Assembly (NCBI RefSeq): GCF_005222705.1
Contig: NZ_STGF01000029.1
Location: 33,626-97,625 of the forward strand
DNA length: 64,000 nt
DNA from: Paenibacillus sp. SY21-1
GTDB taxonomy: Bacteria > Bacillota > Bacilli > Paenibacillales > Paenibacillaceae
Direction: 5' to 3'
In this document: positions 24,033-33,400 of the stretch, piece after piece
Position numbering within the stretch: the stretch's first letter is position 1
Layout: each line of letters opens with the position of its first letter
Program-made: the position numbers and the translations under genes
The notes under the pieces: model-generated
What the model was told of the DNA's origin: nothing
What the model saw: the letters and a program-made list of their open reading frames with translations, nothing else
The model's database searches: none

Positions 24033-26420
24033 ATGAACGATGAAAAAATTGTTGATCCCGATAGTTGCTATCCAAACGCGGAACGAAAAGCGGCCCGTTA
24101 TTTTGCGGCGCTGACCGGGCAGGCTCAGTCTCAGCAATATGCGTCTATCCTGACCGGGCAGCTGCGGCTGTGGCAGCGGCAGCACGTAGGCCGCATGCCA
24201 TGGCTGTCCGCTTTGTCTCGGGTCACAGGAAACGCTGCAGGCGGCAATTACCAGCGCCACATTCAGTGGTTGAACCATAGCGGGAAGCTGGACGATTATC
24301 TTAATCGAAGCGTGTCGTATATCTATATGCGCGATTTGGGCAAGGCTCTCGAGCAGCCCGCCACCCAGGCCCGGATTCAGGCTGTCGCCGCCGACGTCAA
24401 GCAGCGTCTGCTTCAATCGGGCGAATCGGGCAAGGGAGACGGTCTGGACTTTATCAGCCTTGCAGGGCTGTATCGCTGGGCACAGCAGGAGTCGGTAGAG
24501 TCCGCCGTCATATGGGCGATAGACAAGCTCAAAGGGGTGGCCAGCCATATTCCGGAGCAGATGAATGCCGAGCATGCTCAGCGCAAATTAATAAAAATTA
24601 TTATCGGCGTAGTCCTGCACGCCATTGAAGAAATGGACAGCGGGACAGCGCCTGCGGAGCGGGCCAAAAGGATCGATGAAGCGATAAGGCTTGGATATTC
24701 CTACGGACTGACCTATCCGTTTATAGACGATTTGCTGGATGCGCCGGTGTTAAGCGAGCAGGAGAAAGCCAGCTATTCGCAGCTAATCAGGACTGCCCTC
24801 CTGACAGGCAGGGTCCCGGTACTAGGCGAAGAGTGGAGCGGGGCCAATCAGTCCATGATCGGATTTATTCATGCAGAGCTGAAGGAGGGCTTCGAGTATG
24901 TGCAGCGATACCAGTCGCCCGAAACGCAGCAGCTGTTTTTTGAACAGACGTACGTCTTTTTCCAATCGCAGGAACTGGATCGCGCGAAGCGTTTAACGAA
25001 TCCCTCTTATACGAACGAGGAGCTGTACCTCCCCATCATTTTGAAGTCGGCTTCATCACGGCTTATTGCCCGTTCCGTGCTTAATGCGCCTGAAGACGAA
25101 AGCTTTGAGGATCGCACGTTCTACTACGGCATATACAACCAGCTGGCGGACGACTTTGCCGATTTGTTCGACGATCGGGAAGCTGGAGCGGTCACTCCGT
25201 ATACCTATTATTTGACCTATCGCGACCGGCGGACAGATCTGATCAATCCATTTGAGTTATACTGGACGGTTATTTCCTTCCTGATCCATGACGTATACCG
25301 CCAAAGCGAACAAGCCCGAGAGGTGATTTTGTCCCGCGCCATTAACGGACTTAAGCGCTGCAAGGAGCGGCTTGGCGAGGCGAAATACGGGGAGTTAATG
25401 GAGACCTTTGCATGCGGCAGTCCTTCCTTTAACAGGCTTGTTCAGCAAATGGTGCAAAAGGCCGACGATGTTGAATTTCTGGATAAGCTGTTGCGGGATC
25501 ACCTGGTAACGTTTCTGCGGACGGAGCGCAAGGAAAAAACGGAGTTTCGCGCCACGGTACAAGAAGCGCGCGAGCAGATCAATCGCGCTTTAAAAGTAGC
25601 GAAGCGCGACGATGCGCTGCCAATTAAGGAGACGCTGATAGACGCCGCCAATTATAGTCTGGAAGGAGACGCCAAGCGCTTGCGTCCGATTCTGAGCTGG
25701 GTAATGGGCGTGCAGGAATATGGGCTGGAGGCGTCAGCCATTATGCCGTTGCTCAAATCGCTGGAGTATATGCATACCGCGTCGCTTATTTTTGACGATT
25801 TGCCCTCCCAGGACAATTCGGACATGCGCCGGGGACGACCGACGCTGCATGTCACAAGCGATAGCGCGACCGCAGAGCTGGCCGGCTTGCTGCTCATTCA
25901 GAAGGCCGTCCAGGAGCAGGCATCGCTGCATTCGTTCGACGCCAAGGCCGTCTTGACCTTGATCAAATACTCAGCCGAAAAGGCGGAGGACTTGTGCATG
26001 GGGCAGGCCATGGATTTGGAGGCGAAGGGGAAGCCGCTGACGCCCTCGCAGCTGGATACCATCTGTTATTACAAGACGGGAATTGCCTTTGAGGCTGCTC
26101 TGGTAATGCCCGCCATACTCGCCCAAGCCTCGGAGCGTGAAATTGCCGCTTTAAAAACCTTCGCCTACCATGCAGGCATCGCTTTTCAGATCAAGGACGA
26201 TCTGCTTGACCTGGAGGGAGAGGCTTCCGTCATCGGAAAGCCGGTTGGGCTGGACAGGGCGAACCATACATCGTCCTTCGTGACCGTGCTTGGCAAGCAA
26301 GAAGCGCAAAAGGCGATGTGGAACCATTATTGCCTGGCGTGCGACGCTTTGCTGGCCTTGCAGCGCCAGCCGGCATTTCTTAAGCATTTACTTGATTTTA
26401 TTGTGAATCGGGATCGATAA
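24033..26420 (+). CDS. Two-domain isoprenoid protein: terpene-synthase-like plus polyprenyl diphosphate synthase
   Basis: The 795-residue protein is fused from two all-helical parts. The C-terminal part (about 500-795) is a trans-prenyltransferase: the first aspartate-rich motif is DDLPSQDNSD near residue 588 followed by MRRGRPTLH, then KTGIAFEAAL, and the second motif FQIKDDLLD near 722. The N-terminal part lacks this first motif but has FIDDLLD near 232 and LADDFADLFDDREAG near 373, resembling the motif of large-terpene synthases such as YtpB (DYFIDQEEDREGG). One polypeptide could therefore build a prenyl diphosphate and convert it. ATG 24033 follows GAGGT; ATG 23988 upstream has no site. 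The next gene encodes an exported protein, 18 bases downstream. Confidence 0.75.
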   Translation: MNDEKIVDPDSCYPNAERKAARYFAALTGQAQSQQYASILTGQLRLWQRQHVGRMPWLSALSRVTGNAAGGNYQRHIQWLNHSGKLDDYLNRSVSYIYMRDLGKALEQPATQARIQAVAADVKQRLLQSGESGKGDGLDFISLAGLYRWAQQESVESAVIWAIDKLKGVASHIPEQMNAEHAQRKLIKIIIGVVLHAIEEMDSGTAPAERAKRIDEAIRLGYSYGLTYPFIDDLLDAPVLSEQEKASYSQLIRTALLTGRVPVLGEEWSGANQSMIGFIHAELKEGFEYVQRYQSPETQQLFFEQTYVFFQSQELDRAKRLTNPSYTNEELYLPIILKSASSRLIARSVLNAPEDESFEDRTFYYGIYNQLADDFADLFDDREAGAVTPYTYYLTYRDRRTDLINPFELYWTVISFLIHDVYRQSEQAREVILSRAINGLKRCKERLGEAKYGELMETFACGSPSFNRLVQQMVQKADDVEFLDKLLRDHLVTFLRTERKEKTEFRATVQEAREQINRALKVAKRDDALPIKETLIDAANYSLEGDAKRLRPILSWVMGVQEYGLEASAIMPLLKSLEYMHTASLIFDDLPSQDNSDMRRGRPTLHVTSDSATAELAGLLLIQKAVQEQASLHSFDAKAVLTLIKYSAEKAEDLCMGQAMDLEAKGKPLTPSQLDTICYYKTGIAFEAALVMPAILAQASEREIAALKTFAYHAGIAFQIKDDLLDLEGEASVIGKPVGLDRANHTSSFVTVLGKQEAQKAMWNHYCLACDALLALQRQPAFLKHLLDFIVNRDR

Positions 26421-26438
26421 GCAGGAGAGGCGGGAAAA

Positions 26439-26900
26439 ATGAAACGTCGATTTGCCATTGGATTGTTGTGCGGAGCGCTTTTTTCATTAACTATGTTCAT
26501 CGGCGCACGCGACCAGGTAAAGGTCGAAACCTTTAATAAGGAAACAAAAACGATCGAGGTTCTTTATTTGGACCAGACTAAGCCGATCTATTCGGACTGG
26601 CAGGGTTATTCCCCCCATGTAAAGGTGGGCAATGTCACCTATTCTGTTAACGGCGACCAAATGGAAATAGCGGGGAACTTCGCAGTCTATGGGGGTGAAT
26701 CGGAAGCTCCGAATACTGTGGCCTTTGCATTGCTTTTTCGGGATGAGACAGGGGCCGAAATTGGCAGAATAGAAGCAGGAGGAGAAGCAGCAGCAAGAGA
26801 GCTGGGAAGCTTCTCGGCTACGCTTGCCGGAATTGTGCAGGAGCATACCGAGGTTAGAATGGAACTGTTGACGTTGAACGGAGACCTTGTGCGCAATTAA
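26439..26900 (+). CDS. Exported protein of unknown function
   Basis: The 153-residue product has an N-terminal signal or anchor (MKRRFAIGLLCGALFSLTMF) and a beta-rich remainder (KVETFNKETKTIEVLYLDQ; VGNVTYSVNGDQMEIAGNF; ALLFRDETGAEIGRIEAGG). No known domain is recognised; the layout recalls immunoglobulin-like extracellular modules. The ATG follows GGAGAGGCGGG. It is 18 bases after the isoprenoid gene and shares its transcript, ending at a terminator. Confidence 0.6.
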   Translation: MKRRFAIGLLCGALFSLTMFIGARDQVKVETFNKETKTIEVLYLDQTKPIYSDWQGYSPHVKVGNVTYSVNGDQMEIAGNFAVYGGESEAPNTVAFALLFRDETGAEIGRIEAGGEAAARELGSFSATLAGIVQEHTEVRMELLTLNGDLVRN

Positions 26901-26937
26901 TGAAGAACATGCTTCAGTTGTAATAGAAGAAATGGAA

Positions 26938-26970
26938 GGAACAGCCTCTTGCGGGGCTGTTCTTTTTTTT
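26938..26970 (+). terminator. Intrinsic terminator before the phosphorothioation operon
   Basis: GGAACAGCC pairs with GGCTGTTC around TCTTGCGG, followed by eight T. Confidence 0.88.
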
Positions 26971-27010
26971 GCGGTAAATAAAGCTCTAAAAATGTTATTT
27001 TATTCTATTG

Positions 27011-27045
27011 GTTCAATTGAACTTATTGGTTAAATTATGTATGAT
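27011..27045 (+). promoter_or_regulatory. Promoter and palindromic operator of the phosphorothioation operon
   Basis: TTGAAC (27017-27022), a 17-base spacer and TATGAT (27040-27045) form a sigma-A promoter. The -35 is inside the palindrome GTTCAATTGAAC (27011-27022), and ATTGGTT is repeated directly at 27007 and 27025. The overlap suits a repressor. The half-site TTGAAC also occurs in the palindrome at 45898-45927. Confidence 0.6.
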
Positions 27046-27113
27046 AGAGCATATGGAAAGGGTGACTAAAGATTCATAGATTTAGGTCTTGAGTAGTTGA
27101 TTGGGAGGAAATG

Positions 27114-28784
27114 ATGAATACATTCGTTCAGTATTTGGACCAATTTAATGTCCTATCGCCAAATCACGCCAAAATATACGACGAATATACAAATAGTAGT
27201 GACAAATATCGATTCTCTATTCAAACAAGGATAGAGGAATTTTTGCTGTCTGTATTTCGCGACTCGCCGCGCAGCGTTATTATGACCGGAAATGCGGGCG
27301 ATGGAAAAACACGGCTATGCAGAGCGGTTTATGAGAAATTAAGGGGGCAGCCTCTGAACGGTTGGCCGGAAACCGGCTTTGTCGAGGTTCCGTTTGTTCA
27401 CGGCAAACTGATTATCGTCAAGGATTTGTCGGAGCTTACGGAGGGTGTCATCTACGATATTCTGTCCAGGCTACAGCATGTCATTGCCGAACATCATGGG
27501 GAAAGAACGTATTTTCTCATTGCAGCCAATGAAGGCAAGCTGACGAAGTTTTTGTCGCAGAACCCATCGCTTCAAACCTTGTCCGGGCTGGTTCAAGCCC
27601 GCTTTATGGATCACGGGAACAACGACGAGCAATTGTATCTGGTCAATTTGCAGGATGTAACCTCCTCTATCTATGCGGCGCGAATTATGGAGGAGTGGAA
27701 TAAAGAGGATAACTGGGCGGATTGCGGCTCATGCGGCAAAACAGCGCAATGCGTTATTTATTTAAATCATAGGCGCATGTCTGACAACCGCATCAGGGAG
27801 AGGCTTGTGGAGCAATATCGATTGCTGGACTGTCTGGGCATTCACGTCACCATGAGGGAAATTCTGATTCATATCAGCTATACGTTGACGGGCGGCCTGA
27901 CCTGCCAGAAAGTGCAGCAGGCGGATTACCAGAGCATTGAGAGCCATGCTCGTAAAGTCTACTATAACAATTTCTACGGGTCAGAGCATCCTGAGGGCGG
28001 TGCGCTGGAACAAGGGGCCGTTCAGCATTTTCGCAAGCTGGACCCCGGAACGCTGTCGCTATCATCTATTGACGATTATTTGCTGAACGGCGATCTGGAT
28101 GGCGATGAACGAACCATGCTGAGTCACGCTTCTTTATTTGACGAAGAAATCGACTTGTTGTTTGGCTTCTATCGCAAGCAGATTGAAATGTACCGAAGCC
28201 ACGGCATGGAGCACGGCTCAGCCGCAATTGTGGATCGCATGCCGGGCTTCCGGCGCAAATATTTTTTTGAAGCGGATGACAGCGAGGCCTTAAACCGGCG
28301 GAGGCTGGTCCCATACCAACATTTCTATACGTTTCTGGAAGCCCTTGATAGTCGCCAGAAGCAGGCGGCCATTCGCAAGGACATGATGACGGGACTAAAT
28401 CACGCCTTCTCAAAAAAGCTGATGGACCGTTCGGAAACCCAGCTTTTTGCCGTTAACGAAAATCTATTTATTTTTGAGGCGTATTCCTCCGGTCAGGTCG
28501 CTTTAGCGGCGGGAGAAGGGCGTCATGACATCGATTATACCCCCTCCAAGCTTTCAATCAAGGTTAACGGAGTTGCGCTTGAGGTGAAGCTGGCAGTATT
28601 TGAATACGTACTGCGGCTCGCAGGCGGCGGGCTCAATTCGACGTATAAGCAAGAGGTAGACATTCTGCTGGGAACCTTCCGCAACGATATGATCAGTCGA
28701 AGCGAGGCGGATGAATATTTGCTGAGGGTGTTTGTAATAGATCCGGACAAGGGCGTTTACAAGCGCTGCGAAATTGATTTCTAA
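27114..28784 (+). CDS. dptF: DptF/SspF: phosphorothioation-dependent restriction ATPase
   Basis: The 556-residue protein has a P-loop near residue 59 (GNAGDGKT), a Walker-B-like strand (TYFLIAANEGK), and a cysteine cluster near residue 204 (DCGSCGKTAQC) that may bind zinc. Length, the P-loop form and the two following genes match DptF, the first subunit of the DptFGH (DndFGH/SspFGH) complex that attacks DNA lacking sulfur in its backbone. It is cytosolic. ATG 27114 has GGGAGG five bases upstream; ATG 27111 is only two bases from it. It is the first gene of a six-gene operon; dptG follows after 18 bases. The assignment is from family memory, not a search. Confidence 0.87.
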   Translation: MNTFVQYLDQFNVLSPNHAKIYDEYTNSSDKYRFSIQTRIEEFLLSVFRDSPRSVIMTGNAGDGKTRLCRAVYEKLRGQPLNGWPETGFVEVPFVHGKLIIVKDLSELTEGVIYDILSRLQHVIAEHHGERTYFLIAANEGKLTKFLSQNPSLQTLSGLVQARFMDHGNNDEQLYLVNLQDVTSSIYAARIMEEWNKEDNWADCGSCGKTAQCVIYLNHRRMSDNRIRERLVEQYRLLDCLGIHVTMREILIHISYTLTGGLTCQKVQQADYQSIESHARKVYYNNFYGSEHPEGGALEQGAVQHFRKLDPGTLSLSSIDDYLLNGDLDGDERTMLSHASLFDEEIDLLFGFYRKQIEMYRSHGMEHGSAAIVDRMPGFRRKYFFEADDSEALNRRRLVPYQHFYTFLEALDSRQKQAAIRKDMMTGLNHAFSKKLMDRSETQLFAVNENLFIFEAYSSGQVALAAGEGRHDIDYTPSKLSIKVNGVALEVKLAVFEYVLRLAGGGLNSTYKQEVDILLGTFRNDMISRSEADEYLLRVFVIDPDKGVYKRCEIDF

Positions 28785-28802
28785 CAACGCGGGAGGCACA
28801 TG

Positions 28803-30416
28803 ATGACGATAAACGAGGCTGATTCCAAACAGTTTACCTCCCAATTGGCGGCGGACATATGGGGCCATCGCTTCAAAACGTCGCAGCGGGGACCGGAGTA
28901 TACGCTGGAGTTTCTAAATGTAATATGCGGCTCCGCTTATTCTTTTGACAGTATGGAATATGTAAGGAAAAAATCGGTTGGTTTGCGCGAGTTTATTTTT
29001 GAGGGTATGAAGGAGGGCAGCGCCACCAATCAGGTGCTGGTGCTGGACGCAGAGAGGCATGAACGGATGCAGCAGGCGCTCCATGCTCAGGATATTGCCG
29101 TGCTTCGACAATTTCTCCGCAGTTTGGAGATTATTATGTACAATACGGACGGCAAAGAGGCGGATCGCTCCTGGTATGCAAAGTCGCTTTATCCGCTTCA
29201 TGAATCGCTGCTGTTTGTGGAGTTGCGCAAAAAGGACAACACGACGAAAGACAACAAACGAAAGAGCGCACCTTCCTCTGAAAGAAACTTCTATGCCAGA
29301 GGCGGGGAGCTTTATTTTCTTATGCTCGCTCATGGTACCGGGCAGTTCGGGGAGCGGCGGAAGTTTATCGAGCGGCGGTTCCGGCATTTGCTGCAGAAGA
29401 ATAAAAGCATTGATCGAGTCGTTGAAAAAATTAAATCCATCTTTGAGGAAAAGGATACGGCCGACAACACAATGGGAAGCCTTAGAGCTCCGGCCAAAAA
29501 TGGCAAGCTTCCGCTACTGCCCCCCGGTGCGGAGCAGGAGAATAGCGGACTTTTTGAACGCTTTGGAGCGGAAATGGAGCGGCTGCTGCTCACTGAGCTG
29601 GACATCCACGAAATGTTCGGCCTGCTGACCTCGCTCATTTGCTTTCAATTGGCACGTTATATGCACGAGCGTTCGCTTACTCCGTCCGAAAAGCTGATCT
29701 ATTTTTTTGATTGTCTGGATGGGAGCAACAAACAGATCGTGCAGCAGTCGGCTAACGGCTTCAACAAGCATGAAAGCATGCTGAAGCGTCGGTTTGAGGA
29801 GGAGTTCTCCCGCAAAGCGGAGCTGGCGTTTGGAACGCGCGAATTTATTGAGCAAACGCTGCCGGAATGGAAACAAGAGCCCAAGCAGTTTTTCAAAAGA
29901 ATGGGCATCGACAGCATGCATGGACGCAAGGAAGCGATCGGCAAGGTGCTGAAAAAGTGCAACAGCGCTGACGACGTGCTTGGCAAACTGCGTGACAGCC
30001 TGCGCGAGGCGGTGGGCGCCCAAATCGACCAGTTGCATATTACAAGGGTGCTGTCCCGCGATGGCGGGTTTGCCACCTATCGCCGCGGTTCGGCGAACAA
30101 TTATCGTTATACGATTTCGGATTCTTTTCTGCAAATGCTGGTGTTTACGCAAGTAGCGCCGGAGCGTCCGATGGAATACTCCGACTTTTTGCAGCTGCTC
30201 TATCAAAGCTATGGCATAGTCATTGGAGAAATGCAAGCTGTCGAATCCGGTCAATACGAGCAGTCCGGTCTTAACATTCGTTATTTTCAGGATAATGAGC
30301 GGGCGCTGCGCGAGAAGCTGCGAATAAATGGATTGCTGATCGAGTTCTCGGATGCAACGGCGATGGTCAAAAATCCTTACTCGTCTTGTGTCAGGGAGGT
30401 GTATCAGCATGGCTAG
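28803..30416 (+). CDS. dptG: DptG/SspG: phosphorothioation-dependent restriction subunit
   Basis: The 537-residue protein has no familiar catalytic motif and no membrane segment; it is mainly helical with a basic stretch around KKDNTTKDNKRKSAPSSERN. Its identity as DptG rests on its size, its place between dptF and dptH, and segments such as GTGQFGERRKFIERRFRHLL that recall the family. DptG is thought to join DptF and DptH. The second ATG of ATGATG (28803) is better placed relative to GGGAGG than the first. Its end overlaps the dptH start by eight bases, which suggests translational coupling. Confidence 0.8.
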   Translation: MTINEADSKQFTSQLAADIWGHRFKTSQRGPEYTLEFLNVICGSAYSFDSMEYVRKKSVGLREFIFEGMKEGSATNQVLVLDAERHERMQQALHAQDIAVLRQFLRSLEIIMYNTDGKEADRSWYAKSLYPLHESLLFVELRKKDNTTKDNKRKSAPSSERNFYARGGELYFLMLAHGTGQFGERRKFIERRFRHLLQKNKSIDRVVEKIKSIFEEKDTADNTMGSLRAPAKNGKLPLLPPGAEQENSGLFERFGAEMERLLLTELDIHEMFGLLTSLICFQLARYMHERSLTPSEKLIYFFDCLDGSNKQIVQQSANGFNKHESMLKRRFEEEFSRKAELAFGTREFIEQTLPEWKQEPKQFFKRMGIDSMHGRKEAIGKVLKKCNSADDVLGKLRDSLREAVGAQIDQLHITRVLSRDGGFATYRRGSANNYRYTISDSFLQMLVFTQVAPERPMEYSDFLQLLYQSYGIVIGEMQAVESGQYEQSGLNIRYFQDNERALREKLRINGLLIEFSDATAMVKNPYSSCVREVYQHG

Positions 30417-33400
30417 TTCATCGGGTGCATTATTAGGGCAATGGGTCGCTGCGCTTGCGCTCGCTTATTTCGAGGAGCAGAGACAATCGGGCAGCGATAA
30501 GCTGTTTACCAAAATTTCAGGCATTGATAAGTCGGCTTGGACGGAGGTATTACAGGCGTTTGAGGAGAGTAAACAGCGAATGGCGGCTTGCTATGAGCCG
30601 GTCGTGCGAACCTTGGCTTCGGTGGAAGGGTTTGAGCAATATCAGTGCCAGGAGCATGAAACAAGCACTTGGCTGCGCAATAACAATGCTTCGGGTCACG
30701 CGCTCATCATTCTAATGAATGCCAGGTCGGCGGAAGCGCAGAGCCTGGAGAACATTTTTACAATAGACGAAGCTCGCCTGCTTAGCGCTGAAGGACTCGA
30801 GGTGCTGTACAGCCTGCTTGCGGACTCGCATCGATACTACGGTGAAGAGATGCAGGCCATTAAAACCTTCATGGCTATGTATACGCAACTATCCGCACCG
30901 CAGCTGCGCAACGTATTATCGTTTTTCGCGGCGATTATTGAGGATTCCCGATTATCGGTTATCGACAAAATCCAAGGCAATCTTGATCAGCTTATGCTGT
31001 TTAGAGATGGCAAGCTTGAGATTAGATTCGGTGACGGTTTTAACCGTTTGAAGAAGAATTATCAATTGGCGCGCATGGAGAATAAGGGGAAATCGGTGAA
31101 CAAGGAAGGACTTGCCGACAATCTGTATACCTTTATTGAACGTACGGCAGATGGGCATGAGCTTTGGCAAACTATACAGCCCGAGCAATTTCGCGAGCAG
31201 GCGCTGGCATTTATTCATCATCACAAGCTTGAGCTGCTGCAATACGAGTATGAGGTAGTTGAGGCTGCCCTGCTGTTCAAAACGGGCAAAAAAAAGCTTG
31301 GCGAGCGGCTTGGCGATTTCAAGGAGCAACTGGAGGCCGGCCGGCAGTGGACAGGCGAGCAAGAATCCTTGCTGCTCGAGACGCTGGAGGCAATAGACGA
31401 GCATTCCCCGAATCCGGACAAAATCCAGCAGTTTCTGGATGATTTTTCGGAGCAGCTTAAGATTGACCCCAAGCTGCGCAAGGATTTGGAACGGAAGATA
31501 CACAATCAAAGGCGAATTAAGGAGTATATGGAGCTGAGCGATGCCTTGCTAAGCGAATGTGTCCTGCTGCTTGGCGAGCAGTCGGATGAGGAAACGACAG
31601 CGGACAGCTCCTTTCAGCTGTCGGTGGCCGACGCTGCCATTAGCGAGGCCAATGCACAAATTCTTCGGTTCCATTTGATGCAAGTGGAGCGGTTGATTCC
31701 TTGCATTTCTTTTGACGCGGATTCGCTGCATAAGCCTCATGAAAAAGCAAAAAAAGATGTGGAGCTTCAACTGGTGCTGTATCGCAACGGAGAGCAGCGC
31801 GACCAAACGAGATTCAAGCTGCTTCATCCGGCGGCCGGCAGGCTTAGCGAACTGATAGATGATTTCGAAAATGGTGAATTCATCCCATATATACAGCAAT
31901 ACAAGGATTCAAAAAGAACGGTACATGCCATGGACTACATCCAAGAAAAAATTGGGGGATATAGGGCGCTCGGCAATTCGGGTATTGGGGAAGCGGCCGA
32001 TGCGTTTGCTGATTTTGTGGCCTGGTATAAAGAGAATTTGCTCGGCGCGCTGGAGGAGGGCATTGGCAGCATAGAGCTGGGGCAGTTGGAGCGGCGACTT
32101 GAAAAGCTCTTGGAGCAAGCCAGGCATTCCCATCTGTCAGCCCATCATGTCTACCAGTACATAAGCTGCTTAGGCGCACTGGACAGCTACGATGGCAGGC
32201 AAGCCGATCGTGTAAGCTCTATTCAAGAGCGGACGCTTACGCTGCTGAATCCGTTGCGGCTGTTGGCCTATGCCAAACGGCTGACGATGCTTGGAGCGGA
32301 GCTTGTCAAGTGGACAGCCGGAGAGCAGCCGGAGCTTAACGACGCAGGAGAGCTAAGCGCGTATTTTCAACAGCAACATGAGCAGACTCTGCACCTGTTC
32401 CCGCGTTATTTTGCCATGGACGGCTCCGCAGACAGCTTTCTTATTGAATGCCAGGAGCGTTGGGGGGAGGGCTTGTTTTCTCTGAACGGAAGGCAGAGCG
32501 GACAAGATCGGTTAATTGAAACGTTTGCCGACGAGTTTCTTGCCACTGTTAAAACCTATTTGGAGGTATATCCTTACGCTCAGGATTGTTTGGATTTGAC
32601 GTTTCTATATTGCCCCCATGAGGATTATGCCAAGCGGGCTATCGATCAAATTTTTAGACATACCGGCGTACGTAAAGTAAGAATGCTTATTCATAGCGAA
32701 GCGAAGGCAGCCGTCATGTACGAAAGCCTTAACGGGTGGATTTGTCAGGATGAGCGTTATGCCGAACGGCACAACAGCTTTCCAAGAGTTGAAATTCAAG
32801 TATTGGCTGAAAAGTCCATAAACGCCATGATGAAGCTTGTCTCTCAATCGTTGATTGATGCGGATATTGGCGTGCTTATTAATTATTTTGGCGAGTCCTC
32901 AAGCGTCAGACATAAGCTGGAGCGGGTTTCGGTGCAGCCGTCGGACAACTGGTTTGATACTGTCTACCGCGAGCCGTCTAAGCGAGATGAGGCCGCCAAA
33001 CGAATCAGTTTGGTCAGCGAAAAACTTCCCGAGCTGATGCAATCCTTTTATCGGGTTCAGTATATGGTGCATCAAGGAGAAACGCCGTCCCCGGATGAGC
33101 ATTACCTGCTGCGCAATGTGATTACCGTCAACCGACTGAACGATGCCGAGTTGATTAACTATATGCACGAGCACTGCAACTGGACGCTATTGCTTGACCG
33201 CTATTTGGACAAGGCCCTGTTGCGGCATCTGTCTTCGGCGGCGCAAATCATAAAATATAAATCCAATGCCGGCAAGGATAAGGGATTCAAGACGCTCGTA
33301 TCCTCCTCCAAGTATATCCGAAAGCTGATGCATGAGCAGTCTGTGCATGAGTATTACGATCGATTATATCGAAAAATGGTTCAGCTGCTTAAAAACGAGC

